Below, one piece after another: positions 15,583 to 24,619 of a stretch of 50,407 nt of DNA. How positions within the stretch are numbered: the stretch's first letter is position 1; each line of letters begins with the position of its first letter. A program made the translations under genes and the position numbers. The notes under the pieces were generated by a model. It did no database searches. It had not been told where the DNA came from and worked only from the letters and a program-made list of their open reading frames with translations. Source of the stretch: Bacteroidaceae bacterium (GTDB lineage Bacteria; Bacteroidota; Bacteroidia; Bacteroidales; Bacteroidaceae); NCBI GenBank assembly GCA_024401095.1, contig JAKSLR010000024.1, positions 1 to 50,407 on the forward strand. The letters run 5' to 3'.

Positions 15583-16038
15583 ATGATTCAGCGAGTACAA
15601 TCTTTATATCTGCTGGCTGTTCTTATCCTCTGTATCGTCTGCATGTGTTTTTCTGTAGGACGATTTGTCGGTGAGAATGGTGATGTGGTTGCCGTACTAA
15701 ACAATCTAACTTTAGAAATAGGAGAGCAAACGTCGTTCAAGCCATGGGCATTGTTTGTTGAATTGGTTTTAGTTTGTATCTTGAGTTTCTTCACAATTTT
15801 TACTTACAAGAAGCGCATGCGTCAGATTAGAATGACCATATTCTCTTCTATTGTGTTGATTGGCTGGTATGTTACCTATGGATTGTTTGTCTATAGCCTG
15901 TCTGGTGATCTAGAAGCTTCTTTCAGACCATCTTTGATGGCTGCATTTCCTTTGGTTAGTATAATCTTGAATTATCTGGCAATTCGTGCTATCGGTGCAG
16001 ATGAATTCTTGGTAAGATCCTTGGATAGAATCAGATAA
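15583..16038 (+). CDS. DUF4293 family membrane protein
   Basis: A 151-residue integral membrane protein that begins MIQRVQSLYLLAV and has four hydrophobic segments (about residues 5-23, 50-70, 82-104 and 118-135), with a small outside loop between the first two. It matches the DUF4293 family, known to me only from Bacteroidetes, of unknown function. An open frame extends 28 codons upstream into the omega-like gene, but the upstream part is out of frame with that gene and looks non-coding, so 15583 is used. It is the third gene of the bamD unit and is followed by a two-way terminator. Confidence 0.8.
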   Translation: MIQRVQSLYLLAVLILCIVCMCFSVGRFVGENGDVVAVLNNLTLEIGEQTSFKPWALFVELVLVCILSFFTIFTYKKRMRQIRMTIFSSIVLIGWYVTYGLFVYSLSGDLEASFRPSLMAAFPLVSIILNYLAIRAIGADEFLVRSLDRIR

Positions 16039-16045
16039 GATATAT

Positions 16046-16092
16046 TTAAGAAAAAAGAGAAAGCGGTTGAGGAATCAACCGCTTTTCTTTTT
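16046..16092. terminator. Bidirectional terminator between convergent genes
   Basis: AAAGCGGTTGA (16060-16070) pairs with TCAACCGCTTT around a 4-base loop. T-rich tracts follow on both strands, so it can end the bamD operon on the plus strand and the barrel gene on the minus strand. Confidence 0.92.
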
Positions 16093-16807
16093 ATTTTATG
16101 CTAGAATCTTTTGTCTTAAAGACATCAAATAAATATCCGAGTTTAATTGATATTGCACTGTGGCCAGATCTTGCGTAATAACCTTTTGAACTGTTGTCGT
16201 AGAAGTTTGCCAAGCCGAAATAATATCTGGCCTCTAATTGGAAATGTCCTAGCTTTGGATGCGAGTATTGAAATCCGGCACCTGCAGCTATTCCATAATC
16301 AAACTTATTTTTGGCATCGTGACTATATTGGTATTTATGAGTATGATAAGACTCTTCCCAATCACCTGTTGATTCTTGTTTCTCAGAAAGGAGGAATCCC
16401 AGCTGTGGGCCTAATGTGATGAAACCTTGGCCTCCTTTTCTTTCCTTTCCCCATGCTAATCTGGTAAGAAATGGCACCTGGACATATTTCATGTTTTTCC
16501 AGTATGTGTCAGGATCTTCATCGTCGACTTCTTTCCAGCCTTGATTTGCGTAATTACACTCAATTTGCACTGAGCAAACTGCAGTAATGTATTTCTCAGG
16601 CGTATAGCGTATGACCAAGCCGTAATTTTCTCCCATCAAAGAAGCCATCTTTGGTTTAGGAACAAAACTCACGCTTGTCATGTTTACTCCTCCTGTAAAA
16701 CCAATGGCCAGATCATTTCTGTATTGACCAACCTGAGCCATGGATTCTAGAGAGAAAGCTGTGGCGCAAAGTAATAGGAGGGTATGTTTTTTCTTAAAAT
16801 TCCACAT
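16091..16807 (-). CDS. Outer-membrane beta-barrel protein (PorT-like)
   Basis: A 238-residue exported protein with a signal peptide ending near ESMAQ (residue 25) and then alternating hydrophobic strands typical of a small outer-membrane barrel of the OmpW/PorT-like type: DLAIGFTGGVNMTSVSF, YGLVIRYTPE, FITLGPQLGFLLSE, FDYGIAAGAGFQY, FQLEARYYFGLANFYD, and a C-terminal strand SAISIKLGYLFDVF. Substrate or partner is unknown. The start overlaps the end of the upstream LysM gene by 14 bases, which suggests translational coupling and perhaps a joint envelope function. Confidence 0.8.
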   Translation of the reverse strand: MWNFKKKHTLLLLCATAFSLESMAQVGQYRNDLAIGFTGGVNMTSVSFVPKPKMASLMGENYGLVIRYTPEKYITAVCSVQIECNYANQGWKEVDDEDPDTYWKNMKYVQVPFLTRLAWGKERKGGQGFITLGPQLGFLLSEKQESTGDWEESYHTHKYQYSHDAKNKFDYGIAAGAGFQYSHPKLGHFQLEARYYFGLANFYDNSSKGYYARSGHSAISIKLGYLFDVFKTKDSSIK

Positions 16808-18374
16808 TGACTAATTTTTTGTTGAAATGAACAATACCGACTTTGGTGTTTGCGTAGCCACCATTTCCCATTCGTTCAAAATCAATGAAATTCTGGTATG
16901 GTTTAATTTCCATGTTTTTCAGGTTGTTTTCAAAACTTGTCCCATATTTAGATAAGCCCTTAATCATATAATATGCAGTATCATATCCAACAGCAGGTAC
17001 TGACGGCATAAGGGTAGGCAGTTTTTCATTAAACCATTTTTGATAGTTGGCTGCAAGTTCTTTTGAGGCAGCATTTCCAGGGTTAAACCAGTATTTAGAA
17101 TATATGTAGGTATCACAGGTATAAAGTAGGCTCTTCATTTCACTGGCAAGACTTAACCATTCTCTGTGACCTAGCATGCTTATTCTATAGTTTGTATTTT
17201 CTTCCACCAGTTTCTTCCATTTGTTCAACAACTTTTTCATTAAAGGCAGGTTTGCTGAATTTGGAACAAAGAGATTCACCTTATTCTTGTCCATTGCTTT
17301 CAAGATCTCACTTGTGCTAGAAGAGAGATTAACAATTTTATATGACAAGTTCTGGTTGCCTAAGGCTGTTTTCAATTTTGTAGTAAAGCTTTTTCTGAGT
17401 GTTTTCTCATTGGTATCACCCATGTCTACTAATATGATGTTTGCGTTGCTGAATTTCTTCATGTAGAATTTAATTGCATCGTCAAAAAGCAAACCATTGC
17501 TTGTATTTATGGTAAACATGTATGGATTAGTATTTACTTCTCCAGATTGTGACAGCACAAGTCGAGTCTGATTTCTTTTAGAAAAATCAGAAAGTTTATG
17601 TTCACTACGTTCAATCAATGGACTGAAAATCAGATTAGCTTCTTTTAGTGAGTTGGTTTTAAGCAGGCTATCTACTTTTTCTTCATTTTTACCCGTATCA
17701 CAAATGGTTACTTCCATGTCTATCCCTTCATTCTTTAGGTTGTCAATGGCAAGCATAAATCCACGATAGTACATGGTAGAGCTGCTTTTCTTGGTCTTGT
17801 CTGCAGTGCTAAAAGGCAGCATCAGTGCAATCTTTGTACGTGCATAATATGATACGGTAGGCTTGCTTGATGCAAAAAGTTCCTCATTTTCCGGTTCTAC
17901 TTCTTTGATAACCTTGATTGTTTTGTAAGGAATACAGATGAACTGTCCTTTCTTCAAGGTAGCATTAGGATCCTTTAATTCTGGATTTGCATTTCTGATA
18001 TCGTCTTCTGTCACTCCATAAGTCTGTGCCAAACCGTAAATAGTTTCCTTTTTCTTTACTTTGTGCATAGTCTGGCAATTGTCAGCTACACCTTCTGGTT
18101 TTGCAGATTGGATGACCTCAACTTGCTTTTTCTTTTCCACTTGTCCGTTGCCAGAGGGAATGGCAATAGTCTTTCCTGCCTGGAAATTCTCAGCGCTTAA
18201 ACCAGGATTCAAGGCGCAAATAGCTTCTGCTGTAACTTGATAAATCTGTGTCAGGCGATATAATGTTTCACCCTTTTGAATGGTATGGTAGGTCGCAGCT
18301 TTATTTTGTGCCATTATACAGAGGCTAGAAAACAGCGCAGAGCAAAGAAGTATGACAAATCTCTTATTTCGCAT
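16794..18374 (-). CDS. LysM-domain protein with periplasmic-binding-like domain
   Basis: A 526-residue exported protein. After a signal peptide (cleavage near SLCIMAQ) come two LysM modules (YHTIQKGETLYRLTQIYQVT... and MHKVKKKETIYGLAQTYGVT...), which bind peptidoglycan, then from about residue 180 a type 1 periplasmic-binding fold like that of LppC/LpoA or amino-acid ABC receptors (KIALMLPFS, YYRGFMLAIDNL, AVGYDTAYYMI). This points to a cell-wall-anchored sensor or regulator of peptidoglycan synthesis; the function is inferred. An ATG eight codons upstream (18398) is rejected since it lies within a few bases of the -7 box. It is followed by the overlapping barrel gene. Confidence 0.82.
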   Translation of the reverse strand: MRNKRFVILLCSALFSSLCIMAQNKAATYHTIQKGETLYRLTQIYQVTAEAICALNPGLSAENFQAGKTIAIPSGNGQVEKKKQVEVIQSAKPEGVADNCQTMHKVKKKETIYGLAQTYGVTEDDIRNANPELKDPNATLKKGQFICIPYKTIKVIKEVEPENEELFASSKPTVSYYARTKIALMLPFSTADKTKKSSSTMYYRGFMLAIDNLKNEGIDMEVTICDTGKNEEKVDSLLKTNSLKEANLIFSPLIERSEHKLSDFSKRNQTRLVLSQSGEVNTNPYMFTINTSNGLLFDDAIKFYMKKFSNANIILVDMGDTNEKTLRKSFTTKLKTALGNQNLSYKIVNLSSSTSEILKAMDKNKVNLFVPNSANLPLMKKLLNKWKKLVEENTNYRISMLGHREWLSLASEMKSLLYTCDTYIYSKYWFNPGNAASKELAANYQKWFNEKLPTLMPSVPAVGYDTAYYMIKGLSKYGTSFENNLKNMEIKPYQNFIDFERMGNGGYANTKVGIVHFNKKLVNVEF

Positions 18375-18400
18375 GTGTATATTATTTATTATAATCACTG

Positions 18401-18408
18401 CAAAAATA
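18401..18408 (-). promoter_or_regulatory. -7 box of LysM-gene promoter (TATTTTTG)
   Basis: On the minus strand TATTTTTG matches TAnnTTTG, 26 bases before the chosen start codon. It lies back to back with the uvrA promoter. Confidence 0.6.
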
Positions 18409-18451
18409 CTAAAAAATTAGAGAACCCCCATATCTTTTAAGTGGAAAGTGT

Positions 18452-18459
18452 TATATTTG
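18452..18459 (+). promoter_or_regulatory. -7 box of uvrA promoter (TATATTTG)
   Basis: TATATTTG matches TAnnTTTG exactly and lies 23 bases before the uvrA start. No clear -33 box and no LexA-like palindrome was recognised. Confidence 0.6.
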
Positions 18460-18482
18460 CAGATTGAAATTTTAGAATTCGA

Positions 18483-21305
18483 ATGGAAGAGACAGAATAT
18501 ATTAATGTTTGGGGTGCCCGTGTTCATAACCTGAAAAATGTTGACGTACAGATTCCTCGACATTCTTTGACAGTTTTTACTGGCTTGAGTGGTAGTGGAA
18601 AATCTTCTCTAGCTTTCGATACAATCTTTGCAGAAGGTCAGCGACGGTATATTGAGACGTTTTCTGCTTATGCCCGTAATTTCTTGGGTAATATGGAACG
18701 TCCTGATGTGGATAAGATTACTGGTTTGAGTCCTGTGATTTCCATAGAACAGAAGACAACAAACAAGAATCCGCGTTCTACTGTTGGCACAACAACAGAA
18801 ATCTATGACTATCTTCGCTTGTTGTTTGCTCGTGCTGGTGAAGCGTACTCATACCTTAGTGGTGAAAAAATGGTTCGCTATACAGAGGAGCAGATTATTG
18901 ATCTTATTTTAAAGGAATATAAAGGTAAGAAGGTTTTGTTGCTTGCACCTGTTGTCAAGTCACGTAAAGGTCATTACAAGGAATTGTTTGAATCAATTCG
19001 TAAGAAAGGTTACTTATTAGTTCGTTGTGACGGCGAAATTCGCGATGTTGTTCCAGGGATGAAGTTAGATCGATATAAGAATCATGACATAGAGATTGTT
19101 GTTGATAAACTTATCCCTCAAGACAAAGATGATGAACGGCTAAGAAAAAGTCTTTCTGTGGCTATGCAGCAAGGAGAGGGAATCATCCAATTGCTTGATA
19201 TAGAAAAAGATGAGCTTCGTTTCTACAGCAAGCATCTGATGTGCCCTGTGACAGGAATCTCATATAGAGAGCCAGCTCCTCATAGCTTTTCCTTTAATTC
19301 TCCTCAGGGATCTTGCCCAAAATGTAAAGGATTAGGTCGAGTTTCACAAATAGATACGGAAAAGGTATTCCCTAACCCAGATCTTTCTATTTCTGAAGGT
19401 GCTATTGAGCCTTTGGGAAAATATAAGTCCAGCATGATATTCTGGCAAATCGAGGCATTGCTGGCTAAGTATGAAATGGATTTAAAGACTCCAGTCAAAG
19501 AATTTCCAGAAGAACTTGTCAATGAAATAATAAATGGCTCTGATGAACGCATAAAGATCAGTGCAAGTACGATGCATTCGTCTAGTGATTATTTTACAAC
19601 ATTTGACGGACTTGTAAAATACATGGAAGCCATGGTTGATGCAGCAGGCTCAGAAAAAGCGGAAAAATGGGCAGAGCAATTCTCTCGTACAGTAGAATGC
19701 CCTACGTGCCATGGTGCCCGTTTGAATAGAGAAGCACTTCAATATCGTATCTGGAATAAAAATATCTTTGAGCTTAGTAACATGGATATTTGTGATCTCA
19801 GTGTTTGGATGGATGAGGCAGAAAATCATCTGAGTGAACGACAGCAGAAAATTGCTGCTGAAATTATAAAGGAAATCCGGACTAGGCTAAAGTTTTTGCT
19901 TGATGTCGGTTTGGACTATCTCAATTTAAATCGTTCTTCCGCAACACTTTCGGGAGGTGAGAGTCAACGAATTCGACTGGCTACTCAGATAGGTTCTCAG
20001 TTGGTTAATGTCTTGTATATTTTAGATGAACCTAGTATAGGTTTGCATCAACGCGATAATGAACGGTTGATCAGATCCTTGAAGGAATTACGGGATTTAG
20101 GAAATACCATCCTTGTTGTAGAACATGATAAGGATATGATGCTTAGTGCAGACTATGTGGTTGATATTGGTCCAAAAGCAGGTCGAAAAGGAGGACAGGT
20201 AGTCTTTCAGGGAACACCTGCAGAGATGGTGAAGACAGAAACCATGACGTCTCAGTATTTAAATGAACAGTTAGAAATAGCTTTACCGGAGAAACGTAGA
20301 GAGGGCAACGGTAAAGAATTGAAACTGTTTGGCTGTAGAGGTAATAATTTAAAAAATATAGATGTATCTTTCCCGTTAAACAAGCTGATTTTGGTAACAG
20401 GTGTCAGTGGTAGCGGTAAATCTACTTTGATTAATGAGACTTTACACCCTATACTTTCACAGCATTTTTACCGTTCATTAAAGGATCCTATGCCTTATGA
20501 TAGAGTAGAAGGACTTGAATTTGTTGATAAAGTAGTTGATGTCGATCAAGCACCATTAGGACGTACTCCACGTTCAAATCCAGCAACTTATACTGGTGTA
20601 TTTTCAGATATAAGGAATTTGTATGTTGGACTTCCAGAAGCAAAAATTAGAGGTTATAAACCAGGACGATTCTCGTTCAATGTGGGTGGCGGCCGATGCG
20701 AAGCTTGTGGAGGGAATGGTTATAAATCAATAGAAATGAATTTCCTGCCAGATGTCTTGGTTCCTTGCGAAGTGTGTCATGGGAAACGCTATAATCGTGA
20801 AACACTTGAAGTTAGATATCGCGGTAAAAGCATTGCAGATGTGCTGGATATGACCATAAATCAGGCTGTAGAGTTTTTTGAGAATGTTCCTGCTATCTTG
20901 AACAAGATAAAAGTTCTGCAGGATGTTGGACTTGGTTATATCAAGTTAGGACAGCCTTCTACTACATTGTCTGGTGGTGAGAGCCAGCGTGTAAAATTAG
21001 CGACAGAACTAAGTAAGAAAGATACAGGGAAGACTATTTATATTCTGGATGAACCAACTACAGGATTGCATTTTGAAGACATTCGTGTCTTGTTGGGTGT
21101 ACTTCAGCGTCTAGTTGATAAGGGAAATACTGTGATTGTCATTGAACATAATCTGGATGTTATAAAAATGGCAGATTATATCATTGATATGGGGCCTGAT
21201 GGTGGAGCAAAAGGCGGTCAATTGCTATTTGCTGGAACTCCAGAAGAACTTTCGCAAAAAAATATAGGTTATACCGCTTCTTTTTTAAAGAAAGAGCTTA
21301 AATGA
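18483..21305 (+). CDS. uvrA: Excinuclease ABC subunit A
   Basis: A 940-residue DNA-damage sensor of nucleotide excision repair with two ABC ATPase halves. The first Walker A is GLSGSGKSS (34-42), with the paired LSGGESQR signature near residue 487. The second Walker A is GVSGSGKST (about 640-648), with its LSGGESQR near 828. Zinc-finger cysteines are present (CPKCKGLG; CPTCHGAR; CEACGGNGY with CEVCHGKRY). The length is the family norm. It is monocistronic, divergent from the LysM gene, with a terminator downstream. Confidence 0.97.
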   Translation: MEETEYINVWGARVHNLKNVDVQIPRHSLTVFTGLSGSGKSSLAFDTIFAEGQRRYIETFSAYARNFLGNMERPDVDKITGLSPVISIEQKTTNKNPRSTVGTTTEIYDYLRLLFARAGEAYSYLSGEKMVRYTEEQIIDLILKEYKGKKVLLLAPVVKSRKGHYKELFESIRKKGYLLVRCDGEIRDVVPGMKLDRYKNHDIEIVVDKLIPQDKDDERLRKSLSVAMQQGEGIIQLLDIEKDELRFYSKHLMCPVTGISYREPAPHSFSFNSPQGSCPKCKGLGRVSQIDTEKVFPNPDLSISEGAIEPLGKYKSSMIFWQIEALLAKYEMDLKTPVKEFPEELVNEIINGSDERIKISASTMHSSSDYFTTFDGLVKYMEAMVDAAGSEKAEKWAEQFSRTVECPTCHGARLNREALQYRIWNKNIFELSNMDICDLSVWMDEAENHLSERQQKIAAEIIKEIRTRLKFLLDVGLDYLNLNRSSATLSGGESQRIRLATQIGSQLVNVLYILDEPSIGLHQRDNERLIRSLKELRDLGNTILVVEHDKDMMLSADYVVDIGPKAGRKGGQVVFQGTPAEMVKTETMTSQYLNEQLEIALPEKRREGNGKELKLFGCRGNNLKNIDVSFPLNKLILVTGVSGSGKSTLINETLHPILSQHFYRSLKDPMPYDRVEGLEFVDKVVDVDQAPLGRTPRSNPATYTGVFSDIRNLYVGLPEAKIRGYKPGRFSFNVGGGRCEACGGNGYKSIEMNFLPDVLVPCEVCHGKRYNRETLEVRYRGKSIADVLDMTINQAVEFFENVPAILNKIKVLQDVGLGYIKLGQPSTTLSGGESQRVKLATELSKKDTGKTIYILDEPTTGLHFEDIRVLLGVLQRLVDKGNTVIVIEHNLDVIKMADYIIDMGPDGGAKGGQLLFAGTPEELSQKNIGYTASFLKKELK

Positions 21306-21441
21306 TAGGTATTCCTCTTGTCTATAGAATTTGTTTGTGACTTAAAATTCTGTATCAGGCAGGTTTTTCGGATAGTTGATGTACTTTACTTCCGGCTTAT
21401 TTTATTTTTGCTAGATTAAAACTAAAGATATTGTAATATGG

Positions 21442-21468
21442 AAAAGTGTACCTTTTGGGTGCACTTTT
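21442..21468 (+). terminator. Terminator downstream of uvrA
   Basis: AAGTGTACC (21444-21452) pairs with GGTGCACTT, with one G-T wobble, followed by a T run. It lies about 140 bases after the uvrA stop. Confidence 0.8.
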
Positions 21469-21575
21469 TGTCATTATTTCTTGTTCTTTGGTCTGTAATT
21501 CCTCTTCTTCCTCAATTTGTAAGAAATAAAGAATGAATTTGTTTTTATTTATTTTAATAATAATGTGAAAAGGAC

Positions 21576-21583
21576 TATATTTG
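21576..21583 (+). promoter_or_regulatory. -7 box of susC promoter (TATATTTG)
   Basis: TATATTTG matches TAnnTTTG, 35 bases before the annotated susC start. Confidence 0.55.
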
Positions 21584-21618
21584 TACGAAATTTATAAAAT
21601 AACAATAAATCAATAACT

Positions 21619-24606
21619 ATGCGTGTTACACAAATTTTTGCAATGAAAGCTTGGCGCTATGTCATATTATTGGCGTTGCTTTTAGTGAATTCTACGTATA
21701 TGTTTGCACAATCAGTGGTTTCTGGTATTGTCACAGATGGAGCCGGTGAACCATTGATTGGTGTAAATGTATTGGAGAAAGGTACTACAAATGGTACTAT
21801 TACAGGTGTGAATGGAGATTTTAATCTTCGTATAGCCCGAGGAAAGACTCTGGTTTTTTCATACATCGGTTATCTGACTCAAGAGGTTACTGTAAATGGC
21901 ACAAAGCTGAACATTACCTTAAAAGAGGATTCTAAGATATTGGACGATGTGGTTGTCATTGGTTACGGTTCAATGGCTCGTAAAGATGTTACATCTTCTA
22001 TTACAACAGTAAAGGCAGAGCAACTGAACAAGGGTGTATTTGCAGATGCTGCCAGTATGTTGCAAGGTAAGGTTGCCGGTTTGACTGTAACTACTACAGG
22101 CGACCCTAACGGTGCTCCAAGTATGACACTTCGTGGCGCGTCATCTTTGAGATCTGGTGCAATGAGTCCATATTATGTAATTGATGGTGTTCCTGGTGTT
22201 GATATCTCTATGGTTGCTCCTGATGATATTGAATCCATCGATGTCTTGCGCGATGCTACAGCAACTGCTATTTATGGTTCTAAGGCAGCAAATGGTGTAA
22301 TTATCGTAACCACCAAGAAGGGCAAGAAGAACCAAGATCGTGTAAATGTTTCTTATTCAGGCTATGTAGCTTTTGATAATATCCTTAACACACTTGATGT
22401 CTGTGATGCAAATGACCTTCGTTCATATGCAAAAGCTAATAATCTCTCATTAAAGGATGGCGGAGCAAATGTTGATTGGCAGAAGGAAGTTCTTCGTACT
22501 GGTATTAGCCATAGCAATAACTTGAGCATCAACGGTGGTAGTGAAAAGACGACTTATATGGCTAGTGTAAGTTTGATTAAGCGTGAAGGTGTTATCAAGA
22601 AGACTGGAAATGACCGTGTCAATATCCGTACTTTGGTATCTTCTAAAGTTTTGAAAGATCACCTGGATATTTCTCTTGGTGTCAATCATATGTATGGAAA
22701 GGGTTATGGTGTACCTTCTGGTGAGAAGGGTGCTTCTGTTTTGGATGCCATGAACTATTTTTCTCCAACGAACCCACTTAAGAATGAGGATGGTACTTGG
22801 TCAACCGGCTCAGGTTCAAAGAACTATAATCCTATGTCAATGATAGAGGAAGATACTTCAGAAACAATCTCCAAGAAGAATCAATTCATCGGAAAGGCTA
22901 CATTGAATATTATTGAGGGTCTTAATTGGAATGTAAATTATTCTTGGGAGAATTATCAGGATACCTACAGTGGCTATGATACTCATTTTACTCAGTTGGA
23001 GGGTGTAGCAGATAAGAATGGTCAGGCTTCACGTAACAGCTATTTTGGTAAGTCTCAGACTTTCGAGACTTATGGAAATTATGATAACACATTTGCTGAT
23101 AAGCATAAGGTAGCTGTCATGTTAGGATACTCTTGGGAAGAAAAGAATTTAGGTGATGGTTTTGGTGTTACTGTTCATGACTTCTATAATGATAATCTGA
23201 AGTGGTACAACTTGACTTATGCTTCTACTATTGATGGCATTCCAGCTGTTGGCAGTGGCGTGGTTCAGAATGTTCGCAACATCTCATTCTATGGACGTGC
23301 AAGCTATTCTTACAACAGCAAGTACATGTTACAGGCAACAATCCGTCGTGACGGATCTTCAGTATTCGGTAAGAATAACCGTTGGGGAACTTTCCCTTCA
23401 GTATCTGTTGCATGGAATATTACAGAAGAAGAATGGATGAAAAATCAGAATACATTTGATAACTTGAAGCTTCGTATGGGTTATGGTGTTTCTGGTAATG
23501 CTATGGGTTTTGATGCTTATACAGCAATTGCAACCTATGGTGCAACAGGTTTCTTCGATTACAATGGATCTATGTGGCGAACTCTTGGTGCTACCAAGAA
23601 TGCAAATCCAGATTTGAAATGGGAGTCAACAGGAATGCTTAATATCGGTTTGGATTATGGCATGTTCAATGGCCGTCTGTCTGGTACCTTGGAGTTCTAT
23701 AACAAGAAGACTAAGGATCTGATCTGGAGCTATCCTGTTTCTACAAATAAGTTCCCATTTGGTTGGATTGATGCAAATGTTGGTGAGATTACTAATACAG
23801 GAGTTGAATTAAGTATTAATGCTATTCCTGTTCAGACTAAGGATTTCTCTTGGAATACTACTTTGAATCTTTCACACAATAAGAATACTGTTAACAGACT
23901 GTCTAATGACAAGTTTGAGGTAGGTACCTTTACTCAGGGAGACCCAGATGTAGCAGGTGTATCTTCAAATGGTTGGACTCAGCGCGTAATCGAGGGTCAG
24001 CCTTTGGGTACTTTCTATACCTATGAATTTGCAGGTTTCAAAGATGGTGCTTCTGTATATTATGTCCGTGATGAGAAGACAGGTGAGCGTACCGGTGAAG
24101 TTACTAATAGTCCAGAATACAAAGACCGCACCATTACCGGTTGTGCACAGCCAAAGTTGAATTTAGGATGGAACAATACCTTAAATTATAAGGATTGGAA
24201 CTTATCAGCATTTATTACTGGTGTATTCGGAAATGATATCTACAACAGTTCACGAGCTCATTATACCAGTGCCCAGATGTTCTCTGATGGTAAGAATGTG
24301 CTAAAAGAGTTCTTGGAGAACCCTGCTGGTGATGCTACAGGTTCAATACCTTCTGATCGTTATATTGAAAATGGTTCATATGTCCGTCTTCAGTCTATTA
24401 CATTAGGCTATACATTCAGAAAGTTTAATGACTGGTTGCAAAATGTTCAGGTATATGCTACATGTAATAATGTATTTACCATCACAGGTTATAAGGGTCT
24501 GGACCCAGAAGTTAGCCTTGGTGGTATTGATCCAGGTATTGAGTATCGTTGGAGTACATATCCTCACACTCGTACTTTCCTGATTGGTGCTAAGATAAAC
24601 TTCTAA
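21619..24606 (+). CDS. susC: SusC/RagA family TonB-dependent outer-membrane transporter
   Basis: A 995-residue TonB-dependent transporter that takes up oligosaccharides or peptides across the outer membrane with a SusD-type lid. After a signal peptide (cleavage near MFAQ, residue 31) come a carboxypeptidase-like beta-sandwich (VSGIVTDGAGEPLIGVNVLEKGT), the SusC box DDVVVIGYG, the plug (MLQGKVAGLTV, YVIDGVPG, IESIDVLRDATATAIYGSKAANGVIIVTTKKG) and a long barrel ending GAKINF. ATG 21643 (MKAWRYV) is an alternative start giving a more usual signal-peptide length. susD follows after 13 bases. No ECF sigma, anti-sigma or hybrid two-component regulator lies beside it, and no N-terminal signalling extension is present. 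The symbol denotes family, not a starch substrate. Confidence 0.92.
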   Translation: MRVTQIFAMKAWRYVILLALLLVNSTYMFAQSVVSGIVTDGAGEPLIGVNVLEKGTTNGTITGVNGDFNLRIARGKTLVFSYIGYLTQEVTVNGTKLNITLKEDSKILDDVVVIGYGSMARKDVTSSITTVKAEQLNKGVFADAASMLQGKVAGLTVTTTGDPNGAPSMTLRGASSLRSGAMSPYYVIDGVPGVDISMVAPDDIESIDVLRDATATAIYGSKAANGVIIVTTKKGKKNQDRVNVSYSGYVAFDNILNTLDVCDANDLRSYAKANNLSLKDGGANVDWQKEVLRTGISHSNNLSINGGSEKTTYMASVSLIKREGVIKKTGNDRVNIRTLVSSKVLKDHLDISLGVNHMYGKGYGVPSGEKGASVLDAMNYFSPTNPLKNEDGTWSTGSGSKNYNPMSMIEEDTSETISKKNQFIGKATLNIIEGLNWNVNYSWENYQDTYSGYDTHFTQLEGVADKNGQASRNSYFGKSQTFETYGNYDNTFADKHKVAVMLGYSWEEKNLGDGFGVTVHDFYNDNLKWYNLTYASTIDGIPAVGSGVVQNVRNISFYGRASYSYNSKYMLQATIRRDGSSVFGKNNRWGTFPSVSVAWNITEEEWMKNQNTFDNLKLRMGYGVSGNAMGFDAYTAIATYGATGFFDYNGSMWRTLGATKNANPDLKWESTGMLNIGLDYGMFNGRLSGTLEFYNKKTKDLIWSYPVSTNKFPFGWIDANVGEITNTGVELSINAIPVQTKDFSWNTTLNLSHNKNTVNRLSNDKFEVGTFTQGDPDVAGVSSNGWTQRVIEGQPLGTFYTYEFAGFKDGASVYYVRDEKTGERTGEVTNSPEYKDRTITGCAQPKLNLGWNNTLNYKDWNLSAFITGVFGNDIYNSSRAHYTSAQMFSDGKNVLKEFLENPAGDATGSIPSDRYIENGSYVRLQSITLGYTFRKFNDWLQNVQVYATCNNVFTITGYKGLDPEVSLGGIDPGIEYRWSTYPHTRTFLIGAKINF

Positions 24607-24619
24607 TTACGATTCTAAC

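Larger units (their letters stand above)
21306..21618 (+). other. 313-bp intergenic region, uvrA to susC
   Basis: It holds the uvrA terminator (21442-21468), an isolated TATTTTTG box (21403-21410) without a good -33 partner, and the susC -7 box (21576-21583). No open frame of substance and no recognisable regulator-binding repeat was seen. Confidence 0.7.

Noticed and set aside
21403..21468. Third small promoter-terminator unit between uvrA and susC
   Set aside because: The TATTTTTG box has no good -33 partner and the product would be only about 50 bases; the hairpin is better explained as the uvrA terminator.
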